Below, piece after piece: positions 20,014 to 30,788 of a stretch of 64,000 nucleotides of DNA (positions are counted from its first letter, which is position 1; each line of letters starts with the position of its first letter). The DNA is from Lineus longissimus. Its lineage: Eukaryota; Nemertea; Pilidiophora; Heteronemertea; Lineidae. Location: contig NC_088315.1 of assembly GCF_910592395.1 (NCBI RefSeq), positions 10,666,501 through 10,730,500 on the forward strand. Reading direction: 5' to 3'. The notes below the pieces were generated by a model that was not told the DNA's origin, made no database searches, and saw nothing but the letters and a program-made list of their open reading frames with translations. Both the position numbers and the translations under genes were made by a program.

Positions 20014-22336
20014 TATGAGTGGAAAGAATCTGCCCAAGACCCTCACTGGGGCACAGTCTGTTCGAGGAACTGTAAAAAGGACAATTGCTTCGCTGATCAA
20101 AGAGGCCAAATCCCTGAAAGACGTAAAGGGACTCCCCGAGGCTGAATACTTAGAATTAGTTGAGCGCTTGCGCTCTACCTTAGAACATATTCGAGCTATT
20201 AATGACCGTGTTATAGAATTATCAATTAACGAAATCCCTGCTGGGGATCCTCAGCGAGAAACTTTGGGAAATGACATTGAAGCGAAGGAGGTAGAGTTTT
20301 TCGAAAAAATTGCAGATGAAGTACGCCCGTTAACACAGGAGCTGATGGCTGTCGTGCAGAGAATTCGAGATGGTAAACCGACAACACCTCCTCCCCCAAC
20401 TTCCTCTGTTGCTGCTACGACATCTCGTATTGCTTCACGCTTGGCGAAACTTAAATTTCCCACGTTCTCGGGGGACATACGAGACTACATGAGGTTTAAA
20501 GAACAATTTTCGTATTTCACTAAGGATCTCCCCCCTCCTGAACGCCTGTACCAACTCGTAGAATCAATGGAGAGGGTTAGAGAGAAAGTTAAAATAAAAA
20601 ACTGTACAATGCTATCAGTAGCTTGGTCCATTCTGGACACTGAGTTTGGCGATGAGGACCGACTGATCGATATTCTGATCTCTGACATAGAGAGAACCGA
20701 GTCCTATCACACCAACAATCCGGGTGCCATGTCAAAATTCGTCGATAGTCTACAGAGATTTACGGTTCATTTCGATAGTCTTGGGATGAAAAGCGATCTC
20801 AATAGTCGAGTAATTCTCACTCAACTTCGTCAAAAGCTACCAAAGGAACGTCACATTCTGTTCTTGGAACGAGTTCAGGATTCAAAATACGATAACACGA
20901 TTTCTGGGCTACTGAAATTTCTTCAGGATCAACTCGTACTCGTCAGGAAAATCTATCAGGATTCAGGAAAAACCGCTAAATACGAATTGGGTTCTAATTC
21001 TATGTCCAAATCCAGCACCAGTAGATCTGTGTCGCACGCTACGGTGTCCCCTGGTCCTGGTACTTCAGAGCGCGGTGCCAGTGGTTCAGATGGCAGTTCC
21101 GGTGGTTCAAATCGTGAAAAATCGTCTATAAAATATGGAAATTCTCAGGAAAAGCGTGATAAACCGAAGTGCCCTCTCCACCCGCAGGCTAGCAACCACT
21201 TTATCAAAGGGTGCAACAAGTTTAGATCTCTACCTCAGTCAGAGAAATTCAACGTTCTGAATTCTAGTGGTATCTGTCATAGGTGTGGTCATGATGACTG
21301 TGTTAGTGGCAAACCCCCGTACAATCCTGAACAGTGTCAATACTTCAGGCCTTGTGCTGTGCCTACATGTGGCCTAGACACTCACTGTTCTTCAATTTAT
21401 CCAAAGGTATATGGAACTGATGGATATCGTCATTTTGAGATGAAATATAACGCAGCTGCTGGAGAGTTCAAACCCGCTGCTACTATTACCAAGAACGTTG
21501 GCACTTCAGTTATTTCTGCGCCATGTTTATCTGAGTCTAGTGTACCTACTTTGCCTACCGTGATGGCTTATCTCAATCATAACAATAAGCGATGCTTAGT
21601 GAGAATCCTTCTGGACTCAGGCAGTCAGCAATCTATTTTGCGCGAGGGAATAGTCCCTAAAACTCCGAGCTGTGTAATGCAAAACTTCATGATCACCGCA
21701 GTGGGTGGTGAAACGTCGAAACAAAAACTTCGTGTTCTTGATTGTATTCTCGAGAGTCTTGATAGGAATATCAAACGCAAAATAACTGTTACAGAAATGA
21801 AGACCCCGTGTGGAAACGTACCAGTCATTCCGAATTCGAAACTGAAGGGTTACACTCACTTGAGAGATGTTGAGATAACCGAACCTCCAATCCCAGTGAT
21901 CGATCTCTTACTTGGGGTTGACAACGCGGACCTCATCACCTCTGACAGGAAAATATCGGGTGATAGTAAAAATCACCCCATTGCTGGACGTTGTCCTCTC
22001 GGCTGGTTCATCCAGGGCGGGCCTGGTTCAAACTCCGTTTCAGTCAATCACGCTCAGCTCATGGCTACCAGTGACATTGAACAATTTCTTGGAATCGTGA
22101 CTTCAGTCTTGGAGCCAAAGCCTTGCAAATGTGCTTTAGATGTTGAAAACCGTCTTGCCACAGAGAAGATGGAGAGAAGTTTGAGACAAACTGAGGATGG
22201 TGCATACGAAATCAGCTTGCCATGGAAAAAGTCTCCAGAAAATCTGCCAAATAACTATGACTATGCTATGAAACGTTTGGTAAACTTAGAGAAGCAATTC
22301 AAAAATAAACCCCAAGAATGGGAATTGTACTGCTGA
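20014..22336 (+). CDS. BEL/Pao gag and aspartic protease (N-terminal part of polyprotein)
   Basis: I take the ATG at 20014 (MSGKNLPKTL). Residues about 15-115 are helical. Residues 135-330 match the BEL gag core (LAKLKFPTFSGDIRDYMRFK, then a helical SRVILTQLRQKLP). A Ser/Gly-rich linker follows, then a Cys/His region (KCPLHPQASNHFIKGC, ICHRCGHDDC, CAVPTCGLDTHC) typical of BEL zinc-binding gag. The aspartic protease active site is LLDSGSQ near residue 530, with a downstream IDLLLGVDNADLI strand. The frame stops at TGA 22334-22336, just before the RT palm; the reading continues in the same frame, so the stop is probably a disabling mutation. Confidence 0.85.
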
Positions 22337-22339
22337 CAA

Positions 22340-25121
22340 ATGACTGATCAGTTGACTCGCAAAGTCGCACGTCGTGTTACTCCAGAGGAATTTGATATGG
22401 ACTTGAAAATGGGTAGAAATATGTGGTTCCTACCACACTTCGCAGTTGTCAAAGACTCTCCCACTACGCCGATACGTGTGGTGTACGACAGTAAGTCACG
22501 TTATAATGGACATTCACTGAACGATTATTTCGCTTAAGGAGATAATATGAACTTAGACATTTTTGAAATAGCGCTGCGATTTCGTGAGTTTGAAATAGGT
22601 GTAATTGCCGATGTCTCAAAGATGTTCCAGGCTATCAAGCTGACATCTGACGATGCTAGATTTCACCGCTTCCTGTTCAGGGAAAGTCCTGATCTTCCAG
22701 TTGAGATTTATGAACTTCAGACTGTTACATTTGGGGACAAACCATCTCCCACTGACGCTACTCTAGCCTTACGTTACGTTGCACAATCTCATGCACCCCA
22801 GAATCAGGAAATTCAACGTGTGATATCCAATCAGTTTTACGTCGATGATCTGAGTGACTCGCAGCGATCTGTGGACTCAGACACTCGATAAGGGCAAATT
22901 CCACATTCGAAAGTGGTTATCGAACGCTAGAGAAATATGCGAGGCAGAATGTGTTCCTAAAGATGGCAACACAACAGTCTTGGGTACTAAATGGAACATA
23001 AACAGGGACACTCTGAGTGTGAAAGACGTTGATTACCAGATTCTCGTCCCCACCAAGCGCAACATATTGAAAAAAGTGGCGTCATACTATGACATATTTG
23101 GAATGATATCCGGTGTAACCGTGCGTCCTAGAATGCTTCTACAAAAACTATGGCTGTTCGATTTAGATTGGGATTCGTATGTGCTCGCTCATGGCTCACA
23201 CCATTGAAACAATCCAGTATTCCAAGAAAGGAATTACAAGCAATGCTGCTTCTTAGTCGATTGGTGGTTACTGTTCGCGATGCGCTACGTCTTGAAATCG
23301 AGTCTGTGAAACTTTGGACCGACAGTAAAACGGTTATAAGTTGGCTCCAAGGACATTCGAAGGCCTTTCGATCATACGTCGCCTGCCGAGTTGGTGAAGT
23401 CACCCAGAACTTTGACCCGGCCACAGAAATCGCCTTTGTACCTACTGACGAAAATGTCATCGATCTGGTATCGCGTGGTGGAACTGTAGACCAAATGAGA
23501 AATGTGATCGCGAGTCCAGCATTCCTCCGCAAATCGCCGTCAGAATGGCCCAGCGCTCCAAAACTGAAAATGAACTCTGATGATGCTGAACTGAAAAAGT
23601 TCCATGTGCGCAATGCCAAAGTCCTTGCTCTGAAACTAGTCGCTGACTTTCCGGAACAACCCATCTTGAATCCCATCGATTACTCAAGTTGGACACGTCT
23701 TACTATGGTAACAGCAAGGATTCTGTCGTTGTCCAAATTACCGAAAAATCAATGGCTCAGTCGTCTCACAGAGACAGTCGCAAAGTTTCCTACCTTGGCG
23801 AGAATCAAGGAAGCAGAACTCTATTGGATCAGATATGCCCAGCGAGATCTGAACGTTACTGATCACAACCTTCGGAAACTCAAGCCAATTCTCGATTGAA
23901 ACAACAAGTGTATCGCGTTGGAGGCCGTCTAGATCGAGCTCCTGTCTCTTACGACATGCGTTATCCATACTTACTGCCTAGAAGGAATCGCATCTCGCTC
24001 CTGATTGCGCATGAAAAACATCGCTATGCTCTCCATGGTGGACAATTACGCACAGTTACTGAGATTCGAAGGTCCTATTGGATCATTGGGGACATGAAAC
24101 TCGCTAGTGCTATCATAAAAGACTGTAAAATATGCATCAGGAACAATGCTCAGGCTCTTCAGACTCTGATGGCCGATTTACCGCTATGCAGGTTGAAACC
24201 ATTCACCCCAGCATTCTTCACAACCTTTGTGGATTATCTAGGTCCTATCAATGTGAAACTGAACAGAAACACTGTAAGTCGAGGTTATGGTGCTTTGTTT
24301 ACCTGCGCTGTCGTCCGTGCTGTGCACGTAACCTGTGTTCAGGACCTGACCACAGAAGCATTTCTGATGGCACTTGATCACTTTGTAGCTATCCGTGGAG
24401 CTCCTGCCCATATGCGTAGTGACAATGCCACTTGCTTCCGAGGAGCGGACAATACGATCAACGATCTGAACTTGAAATTTGACAAAGAGAAAATCTTGGC
24501 AGCTAGCACCAGGTTCAAGATTGACTGGAAATTTGGTCCTGGTGATGGGCCCCATCACCAGGGGGCTGTCGAAAGAATGGTTCAAGAGGTGAAAAAGGGC
24601 ATGAGACATATGGTCCATGCTGATAAGTTGACATTCGTCGAGTGGGAAACTGTATTTTCACAGATTTCTGCATTGATTAATAGCCGTCCGATCAGTGCAG
24701 TTGCATCATCGCCACTGGACGAACCCCCGCTGACACCCAATCACTTCCTGATTGGACGTGGAGATTTGTTGTCGCCCGAAGTCCCATGTGAGGATTATAT
24801 TGGAGATCTTCACAAACGTCGTGCTCTGTGCCGTAAACTAGTTGACAATTTCTGGTGTAGGTGGATGGTCAACATCCATAAACTATCTGCTCGCTACAAA
24901 TGGTCTGAGGCTAGGGAAAACCTCAGAATAGGTGACGTTGTTCTAGTCATCGATGACAAAATCAAACGGCCGAGGTTGAAAAAGTATTCCCAGGAGAGGA
25001 CAATTTTGTTCGAGTTGTCGACGTCAGAATCCCCTCAGGACTGATCTTGAAACGTCCAGTTACTAAATTGGTTCTCCTTATGAGTAGACTTGAGAGAACA
25101 GACTTAAATGATACCGAGTAA
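22340..25121 (+). pseudogene. BEL/Pao pol remainder: RT, RNase H, integrase, broken
   Basis: RT begins in the frame after the TGA at 22334, is cut again by TAA at 22535-22537, and reaches the catalytic YVDD at 22838-22849. Just after it, sequence expected between YVDD and the FHIRKWLSN motif is missing and the frame shifts. A second loss near 23170-23190 removes the start of RNase H; KLWTDSKTVISWLQG remains. Integrase (23896 on) keeps the HH-CC zinc site (HEKHRYALH...CKIC), Asp in VDYLGPI, Asp in RSDNATCF and Glu in GAVERMVQE. A frameshift near 24975 separates the last part, which continues in another frame to TAA at 25119-25121. It cannot make a working polyprotein. Confidence 0.85.
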
Positions 25122-25520
25122 CAAGTGTGTGAAAGGACAGAACTCTAGACGTGAAAGTGTAAAAATTCACGATATTCCGCGAAACTGACACTTTAAACTT
25201 TAGAAATCTCATAAAAATCATCAATCATGCAGTAAGACAGTGCTTGAGGGAGAATAACCTCAGTCTTACGTGCGTCAGGAATGGGTAGTCTACCCCAGAC
25301 CTGAGTTAGAGTAATTTTGATTCAAAGGTGTTTTTAAGTGTTATTTTCAAGTTATTTGATATTACAGGTTTTAATGTTCATATTTACTGCTAAAACTGGT
25401 AACAGCAGTTGGTTAGGTTCAAGTGAATCATTTTGAGTATTTCTTGAAATTTGTTATTCAGATCAGAAAAGGTTTAACATTTCCTTTACAAGGCTAACTT
25501 GAAATTAAGAACTACATTTG

Positions 25521-26625
25521 TAACTCACACAACGTAGTGAGTGTAATAGTTACGTATGTATATAAAGTGTAAACAAAATTCATATATCCATCATGTCCAT
25601 CGAATCTGAAAAAATTTGTGCAGACCCATGATAATTCTGGTTCCGGTACAGTTTGTCGCATTCCATACGGATCGCGCGTTGGCCGATCCTGCATTCACGA
25701 CGCACCGCAACCACAGTTACCACGTCGGATGTGATTCCCATTGTTTCCTTCCTCGTGTCGCAATTATTTCATGACGTCATGAGCCATTGACCATTCACAC
25801 AAGTAGATTTATTCACACCGGCGCCACTGAAGTGCGGGTGTGGGACATCATGTATTTAAAAATCGTCTGCTAGGACATACAGAACAACGTCGGCGGAGAC
25901 AGTTGTGACATTTCATTGCAGACAAAGCAAACGTCCTCTTCTTCTCGATTTACGTACTTTACTTCAAAAAAATCAGTCTTAACACTACTAAATCCAGATC
26001 CAGTCACGTGATTTCCAGTAACTGCCAAACTCGACCCAGTGCCGGAACTGTGAAGTAATGATGTAGGTCACGTGGTCAGAGTGCAGGAGTTCCCGTACCG
26101 CCTGGCTATCCGATTTAGCATATACCGTTCCGGAACGACATCAGCGCCTCTAGTGTCAAGATCGTAAATTTGCCATTCTTGATTTTGGCGCCAAACGAAT
26201 CCAAAAAAACGCGTTAAAACAATTAAGAATATATCAGCTACAAAAATTCGTTATTAACTAACTGGTGAAGAAACATACACAAATATCTAGGCTAGCAGGT
26301 GGAAAATTCAATTATTATTTCACCACAAAGAGCTGCTTCTGTCCGCAGATATGAGACAGCTACCGGGGCGGGGACTATTTCTTTATGGGGCCTTATTGTA
26401 TTGTTCAGCGTCTCCAAGGAATTCTATTTTTAGAGTCCAATGGGGGGGGGGGGGTCTTCCCCCCAATGTACTGACTAAAACCTGTCACTTTCAGAGAACG
26501 GGGGAGGGGGTTTGGGGGACTCATCCCCCAATGTACTGGCTAAATATGTCAGAAGGACGGGGGTTTGGGGGGCTCCCCCACGTCAAACAGTTGTGTGAGT
26601 TCACTGGAGCTTGTTCTTTACATAT
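25521..26625 (+). repeat. Dispersed repeat R1, copy B, nested in the BEL element
   Basis: An uninterrupted copy of the repeat that the Harbinger split at 4412/11353. Its middle (25990-26307) is not shared with copy A. The start aactcacacaac (25522-25533) and gttgtgtgagtt (26590-26601) are inverted. 26443-26580 repeats the G-run/C-run modules. At about 25884 it shows the unoccupied Harbinger target (gaacaacgtcggcgg). Confidence 0.7.
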
Positions 26626-27113
26626 TATGGTTAAGCTTGAGATAGTTGAATTCTATGGTGAAAGTCTATATGTTGATGTAGTCAATTTAAGGTTTAGCAT
26701 TGGTTTCAGATTTACACTGTGTTGAAAGTTTGAGTGTAGTGTTATCTGGTGAAATTTTAGTGTTGCCTTGAGTTGCAAAACTGTGGTTGAATTAAGGTTA
26801 CTGTCAATGTTTGGTTCTAAATTGAACTAGCGAAGTTAACTCATTTCAAGTTTTTAAAGTTTTAGAGTTAAGCATTATGTTATATAGTGATTTTGGATTT
26901 GTTAGAATCATTGTGGGTTTGTACTTACTAGTACTTCCAAAGATTGGAAGATGGACTATCAAATTCATAGTTAAACAAGATTATGTTTGTGAACAGTGAA
27001 ACGTTATCCGAACTGTAATTAGTGATACTGCCGTTAGGGGTGAAAATATCACTTCATTTGGACTATCAGCTCTCAGTAGTAAGGACATGCCTGTCCAATG
27101 GTGTCCCCTGGGA

Positions 27114-27353
27114 TGTTATGAGAAGTCATTGTGTTAATGTCACAACCTTTTGCCGAAGACACTTTTCGTCTTCTGCGCTCGCCGGAAAAAACTACGACAC
27201 CAACGAATGAACGAAGTCCAACACGATTTGGGAAATTTTTTATTTCCTACTTGTACGCTTGTAAATCCTCTTTTAAAGTGAATATAAACGAAAAAGGATA
27301 TCTACGAGTTATCACGTTTATTCTCCCAATCGTGGCCGATCAAATACACAACA
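27114..27353 (+). repeat. 3' LTR of BEL/Pao element
   Basis: 240 bp, direct repeat of 19567-19806, followed by the target duplication gctca. I see no convincing polypurine tract before it; the preceding bases are tggtgtcccctggga. Confidence 0.9.
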
Positions 27354-27783
27354 GCTCATTTATCTTTTTGAACTGAATAAGACAATCTACTTGAATTTGG
27401 ACACGCTATATAGAATGAGAAACCCATTGATATTGAAATATGCTTGGACTTCACCGCTAATACCTTAGAGGCTAATACTCTTCATACAGGGAAGTGGGAC
27501 GGGCCGCACCGACCAGGTAGTTTACAACCATCCTGGCCACACATAAAAAAAGTTCTTCTAAAATATGGATTTGATGATTCACAGAAGTGGAACGAAAGCA
27601 CATGACTAGCAATGGACAAAATGTACATGAAATGTCCATGCCATTTTTATGAAATTCAATTTAGGACCTTCACAGAAAAAACTATGCTTTAGAATTAGGT
27701 TACAAAATAAACGGCAATCTTATATTTCAAATGATTCACACCAATCTTCCAAAATAAAAAGAATGAACGTGTAAGAAGAAGAT
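27354..27783 (-). repeat. Right arm of the inverted duplication, second part
   Basis: Reverse complement of 13728-14349 without the 191-bp MITE. It ends within a gtaagaagaaga stretch, where similarity stops. Confidence 0.8.
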
Positions 27784-28066
27784 ATTTAGGAGCACAGAAT
27801 ACAAACGGCAGGGCCGCCATGTTCGAAATTTGTTTGGTTCGGGTGCTCGATCTCTATGAGGTAATCGGTATGTAACTGGGCCAAAGCGTAACAACAGCCC
27901 CCGCATTCTCTCCAGTGTTACAGCACAGATTTTGGCTTTCAGTTTGAATAGGGACAATAATACAGGGTTATCCAATCGCATTGTCTGGCCGAATGATAAA
28001 CTGTTAAGTTTGAACAAATGACTGGAACAAAACAATGAACGTTACTAAAAAAGGTTTATTGCTGAA
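27784..28066. other. Unassigned spacer
   Basis: No gene or repeat recognised between the duplication arm and the transposase remnant. Confidence 0.4.
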
Positions 28067-28080
28067 TCATTTACCACCAA

Positions 28081-28114
<34 letters not shown>

Positions 28115-29292
28115 ACCACCACCGCCACCGCCACCACCACCACCACCACCACCACCACCACCACCACCACCACCACCACCACCACCACCACAACCACCAC
28201 CATCATCATCATCATCATCATCATTATCATCATCACCACCACCACCACCACCGACACCACCACCACCACCACCACCACCACCGTCATCATCATCTACATC
28301 CGATTCAAACATCAACTCATTGTCGTCAACATCCTTTATCAGTTCGTCATTTAATGGAGGCGGGATCACTGCGCCCCCACTACCGTCAGGAAGAGGCCCG
28401 CTCAGCCACCATCTACTGTCGATCACTCGTTCGGCCAATATTTCCCAACCGAGACTGATCATACGGACTACTTCCTGGCGGGAAATCGGATGACAGTGTC
28501 CTTCCTCATGAGCATGCCAAAATTCCCATACTTTCCATAAGGACTTGAGGTGGCTCTCAAAATTGCGGTTAAACGTTACGTCCGAAGGCTGGAGAAGGGA
28601 GGAAGGAGTCATGTCTATTCGCTCGTGGGATTTCGTGACGAGACTAGGTGATGCCGATGGGCCGGGTATTGATCTACGATGAGAGGAAGTTGGTTTTCCA
28701 TCTCTGGCCAAACTACTGAAAAAGACAGAAAAAAACGAAACTTTGTTTTTGGTGATTGACTATTAAATCGCATCAGAAGCGAGGCGCAGACAGAGTTATA
28801 CGGGTATCTCATTTCTGCGTTTTTGGTGCAGCCGTATTCAGACACAAAACAAAACGTTCCTGTGTGTGCTTGCATACGCCTCGCCACCTGGTATGACGTG
28901 ATCGCTTCGGCTGTCTCAAGCAAAGTGACGTTGCTTATTCTCCGATGCATTCTCACGGATTAACTACAGGCACCCGGATCGAAACTATTCAAACAAAAAT
29001 GTCGAAAATGCCACTGACTGAAAAAGCTCACAATGATATTTTACTCCACTTGAGGGCAAACGTTTTCCGCCAATTCCTCACAAAAAATTGAGGTACATGT
29101 ACCTTGTTCATCATGGCCATGCTGCCGAATTCTGCGTCGTTGTGTGCATCGATCACACCTTTCTGCCACTTCCTCGTATTCATCTACCCATCTAGAGAAA
29201 TGCCGTGAGTGGATACGAAAATGGTTCGCAAATGAACGCATAGACCGGGCATTGTCGATGCCTATTGCAGGGTGCAGCCTAAAAAGTATCAA
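28067..29292 (-). pseudogene. CENPB/pogo-type DDE_1 transposase remnant
   Basis: Read on minus. An N-terminal piece at 29292-29041 has a helix-turn-helix (SMRSFANHFRIHSRHFSRWVDEYE) that parallels the start of the pogo element at 57.6 kb. A middle piece up to 28615 contains LIVDQYPAHRHH, the second-Asp motif of DDE_1 transposases. The C-terminal piece (28711-28067) has LQPSDVTFNRNFESHL, the third-Asp motif, then a helical WEFWHAHEEGH region. The pieces are in different frames, so the gene is broken. The apparent C-terminus of Asp then about 60 Gly is the CCN/TCA microsatellite read through and is probably not native. Confidence 0.6.
28079..28290 (+). repeat. Compound trinucleotide microsatellite (CCG/CCA/TCA)n
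   Basis: About 210 bp of trinucleotides: ccg at the left, a long cca run, a tca block (28200-28230) and cca again. It gives poly-Pro/Ser frames on plus and poly-Gly/Asp on minus. Confidence 0.9.
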
Positions 29293-30091
29293 CGTAGTCC
29301 AACCGCTGATTTAATCTGTAACCATGAAGATGCCTCCTTTCATATCCTGCCTGCTCATCGTCCGCCCAATCGTCATCTTTGTTCATCGAAATCACCACAC
29401 AAATCCAAAACGCAGAGCAAAAAGTTTATCCAAAGTAACCTCATCTTGACAAATCGAACCACAAGCCACAATCTATACATTCTAGGCCTATATAAGCCTA
29501 CTACACCACACGGTCCAACTGGTATTGCATTTTTTTATGTAACTTAGGCCTTTCTAAGACTTAAGCTTCCCCCATCAAAATAGGCCTACCACAGACTTTG
29601 TCATTATTTTGCCATGTTCCGTAGTGGGACAGGTAAAAGGAAAAATAGAGTAGTTCAGTTCGAGATCAATGCGCGGTCTCACCATACTAGTTGAATGGTA
29701 ATTTCCACTTAAAAATATTGTTCTTCTTGAAGTGTGAATCAGGTGTGTTTAAAATTAAGAAAATGATGAGGTAACAATCTAATTGGCTTACTAAATGTGG
29801 TTTTGAGGCTCTATTTAACCCGTCGTGGTGAAAAAGCTTATTCGCGGGTTAAAAGCCGTCAGAAATCACCCCCTAACTTCAGACCCCCCAAACCCTGAGA
29901 TTATCATGCATAACGTGCAACGAAAATTTCATGGTTTAATTAACAGGCTAGGATAGGTCTATTTGGCTGAGAAAACGTTTCTTCCTGGGTACCTCTCGGA
30001 AAAGGTTCAGGGCTTAAAACTTTATTACAGGTGCGTGACCAGCAGTACATACCCGGTCTCTAATATAATAAGAAAACTGCATGAGTGGCTG
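29293..30091. other. Unassigned sequence
   Basis: No supported gene. A frame at 29272-29547 has no recognisable motif. Confidence 0.4.
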
Positions 30092-30788
30092 TGTAAAGCT
30101 CTGTACACACTGACAACATTTTGGGAAACATGTTGGCCAAAATGTTGTCCAGGTGCGATGTTATCGAAAATGTTGGCAGTGTGTACAGTTCGGAAACATT
30201 CGGAAACATTCGGTAACATGTTGGCCAAATGTTGCTCAAATGTTGTCGAAATAATACAAAATCAATTTTGTTGCCGAGTGTTGTCGAGTTTTATCCAATC
30301 AGAAATAGGCCACAAATCACATGATCTACCTGAAGCCATGTGATGTAGTCAAAATAGCAGCCTCCAGCAAGGAATGGTTATTGAGTGAAGTGGAACAACT
30401 TATCGCAGTATGGGAAAGTTGTGCCGGTTTATGGGATGACAGTAGACAGGAGACAGTGGTAGGCCCCATGCTGGTCTCTCATATATATCCATGGTCTTGT
30501 CCACACTCTTTTTTCATCTTTACGTCTTCTTTGCCGTCTTTCAATCAGGATACGTAAAATTATGGCAGAGCCCCCGACAATGCATCTTCTTCTCTTGGAA
30601 TCTTCCATTGTTTATGAATTTCCCTCCAAAATCCTCATTTTCTCAGAAACATTCGATAACAAGTTGCCCAACATGTTGTCGAATGTTGTCATGTGTATAC
30701 AGGGCCAAATTTTCGATAACATCGCACCTCGACAACATGTTGGCCAACATGTTTCCCAAAATGTTGTCAGTGTGTACAGAGCTTTACA
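30092..30788 (+). mobile_element. 697-bp non-autonomous element with ~80-bp inverted ends
   Basis: The left end (tgtaaagctctgtacacact and on to about 30172) is the reverse complement of 30711-30788 with a few mismatches. Inside the ends, motifs such as acatgttggcc and aaacattcgg recur in both directions. The centre (30330-30600) is unrelated and non-coding. The long structured termini suggest a hAT- or Kolobok-like MITE, but no target duplication is clear, so the superfamily is open. Confidence 0.7.

Larger units (their letters stand above)
19567..27353 (+). mobile_element. BEL/Pao LTR retrotransposon, decayed, with nested repeat R1
   Basis: Two 240-bp LTRs (19567-19806 and 27114-27353; start tgttatgag, end cacaaca) are flanked by the 5-bp duplication gctca (19562-19566 and 27354-27358). 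The LTRs differ at only three positions that I can see, all transitions within 12 bases. The interior encodes BEL gag, protease, RT, RNase H and integrase in the BEL order but is broken by nonsense codons, frameshifts and two internal deletions. Copy B of R1 sits in the 3' untranslated part. The empty site is visible in the other duplication arm at 14345-14349. Confidence 0.9.

Noticed and set aside
28035-28493. Plus-strand 152-codon poly-proline/serine reading frame
   Set aside because: It is the trinucleotide microsatellite read through; flanking residues show no motif and the minus strand carries the recognisable transposase remnant.
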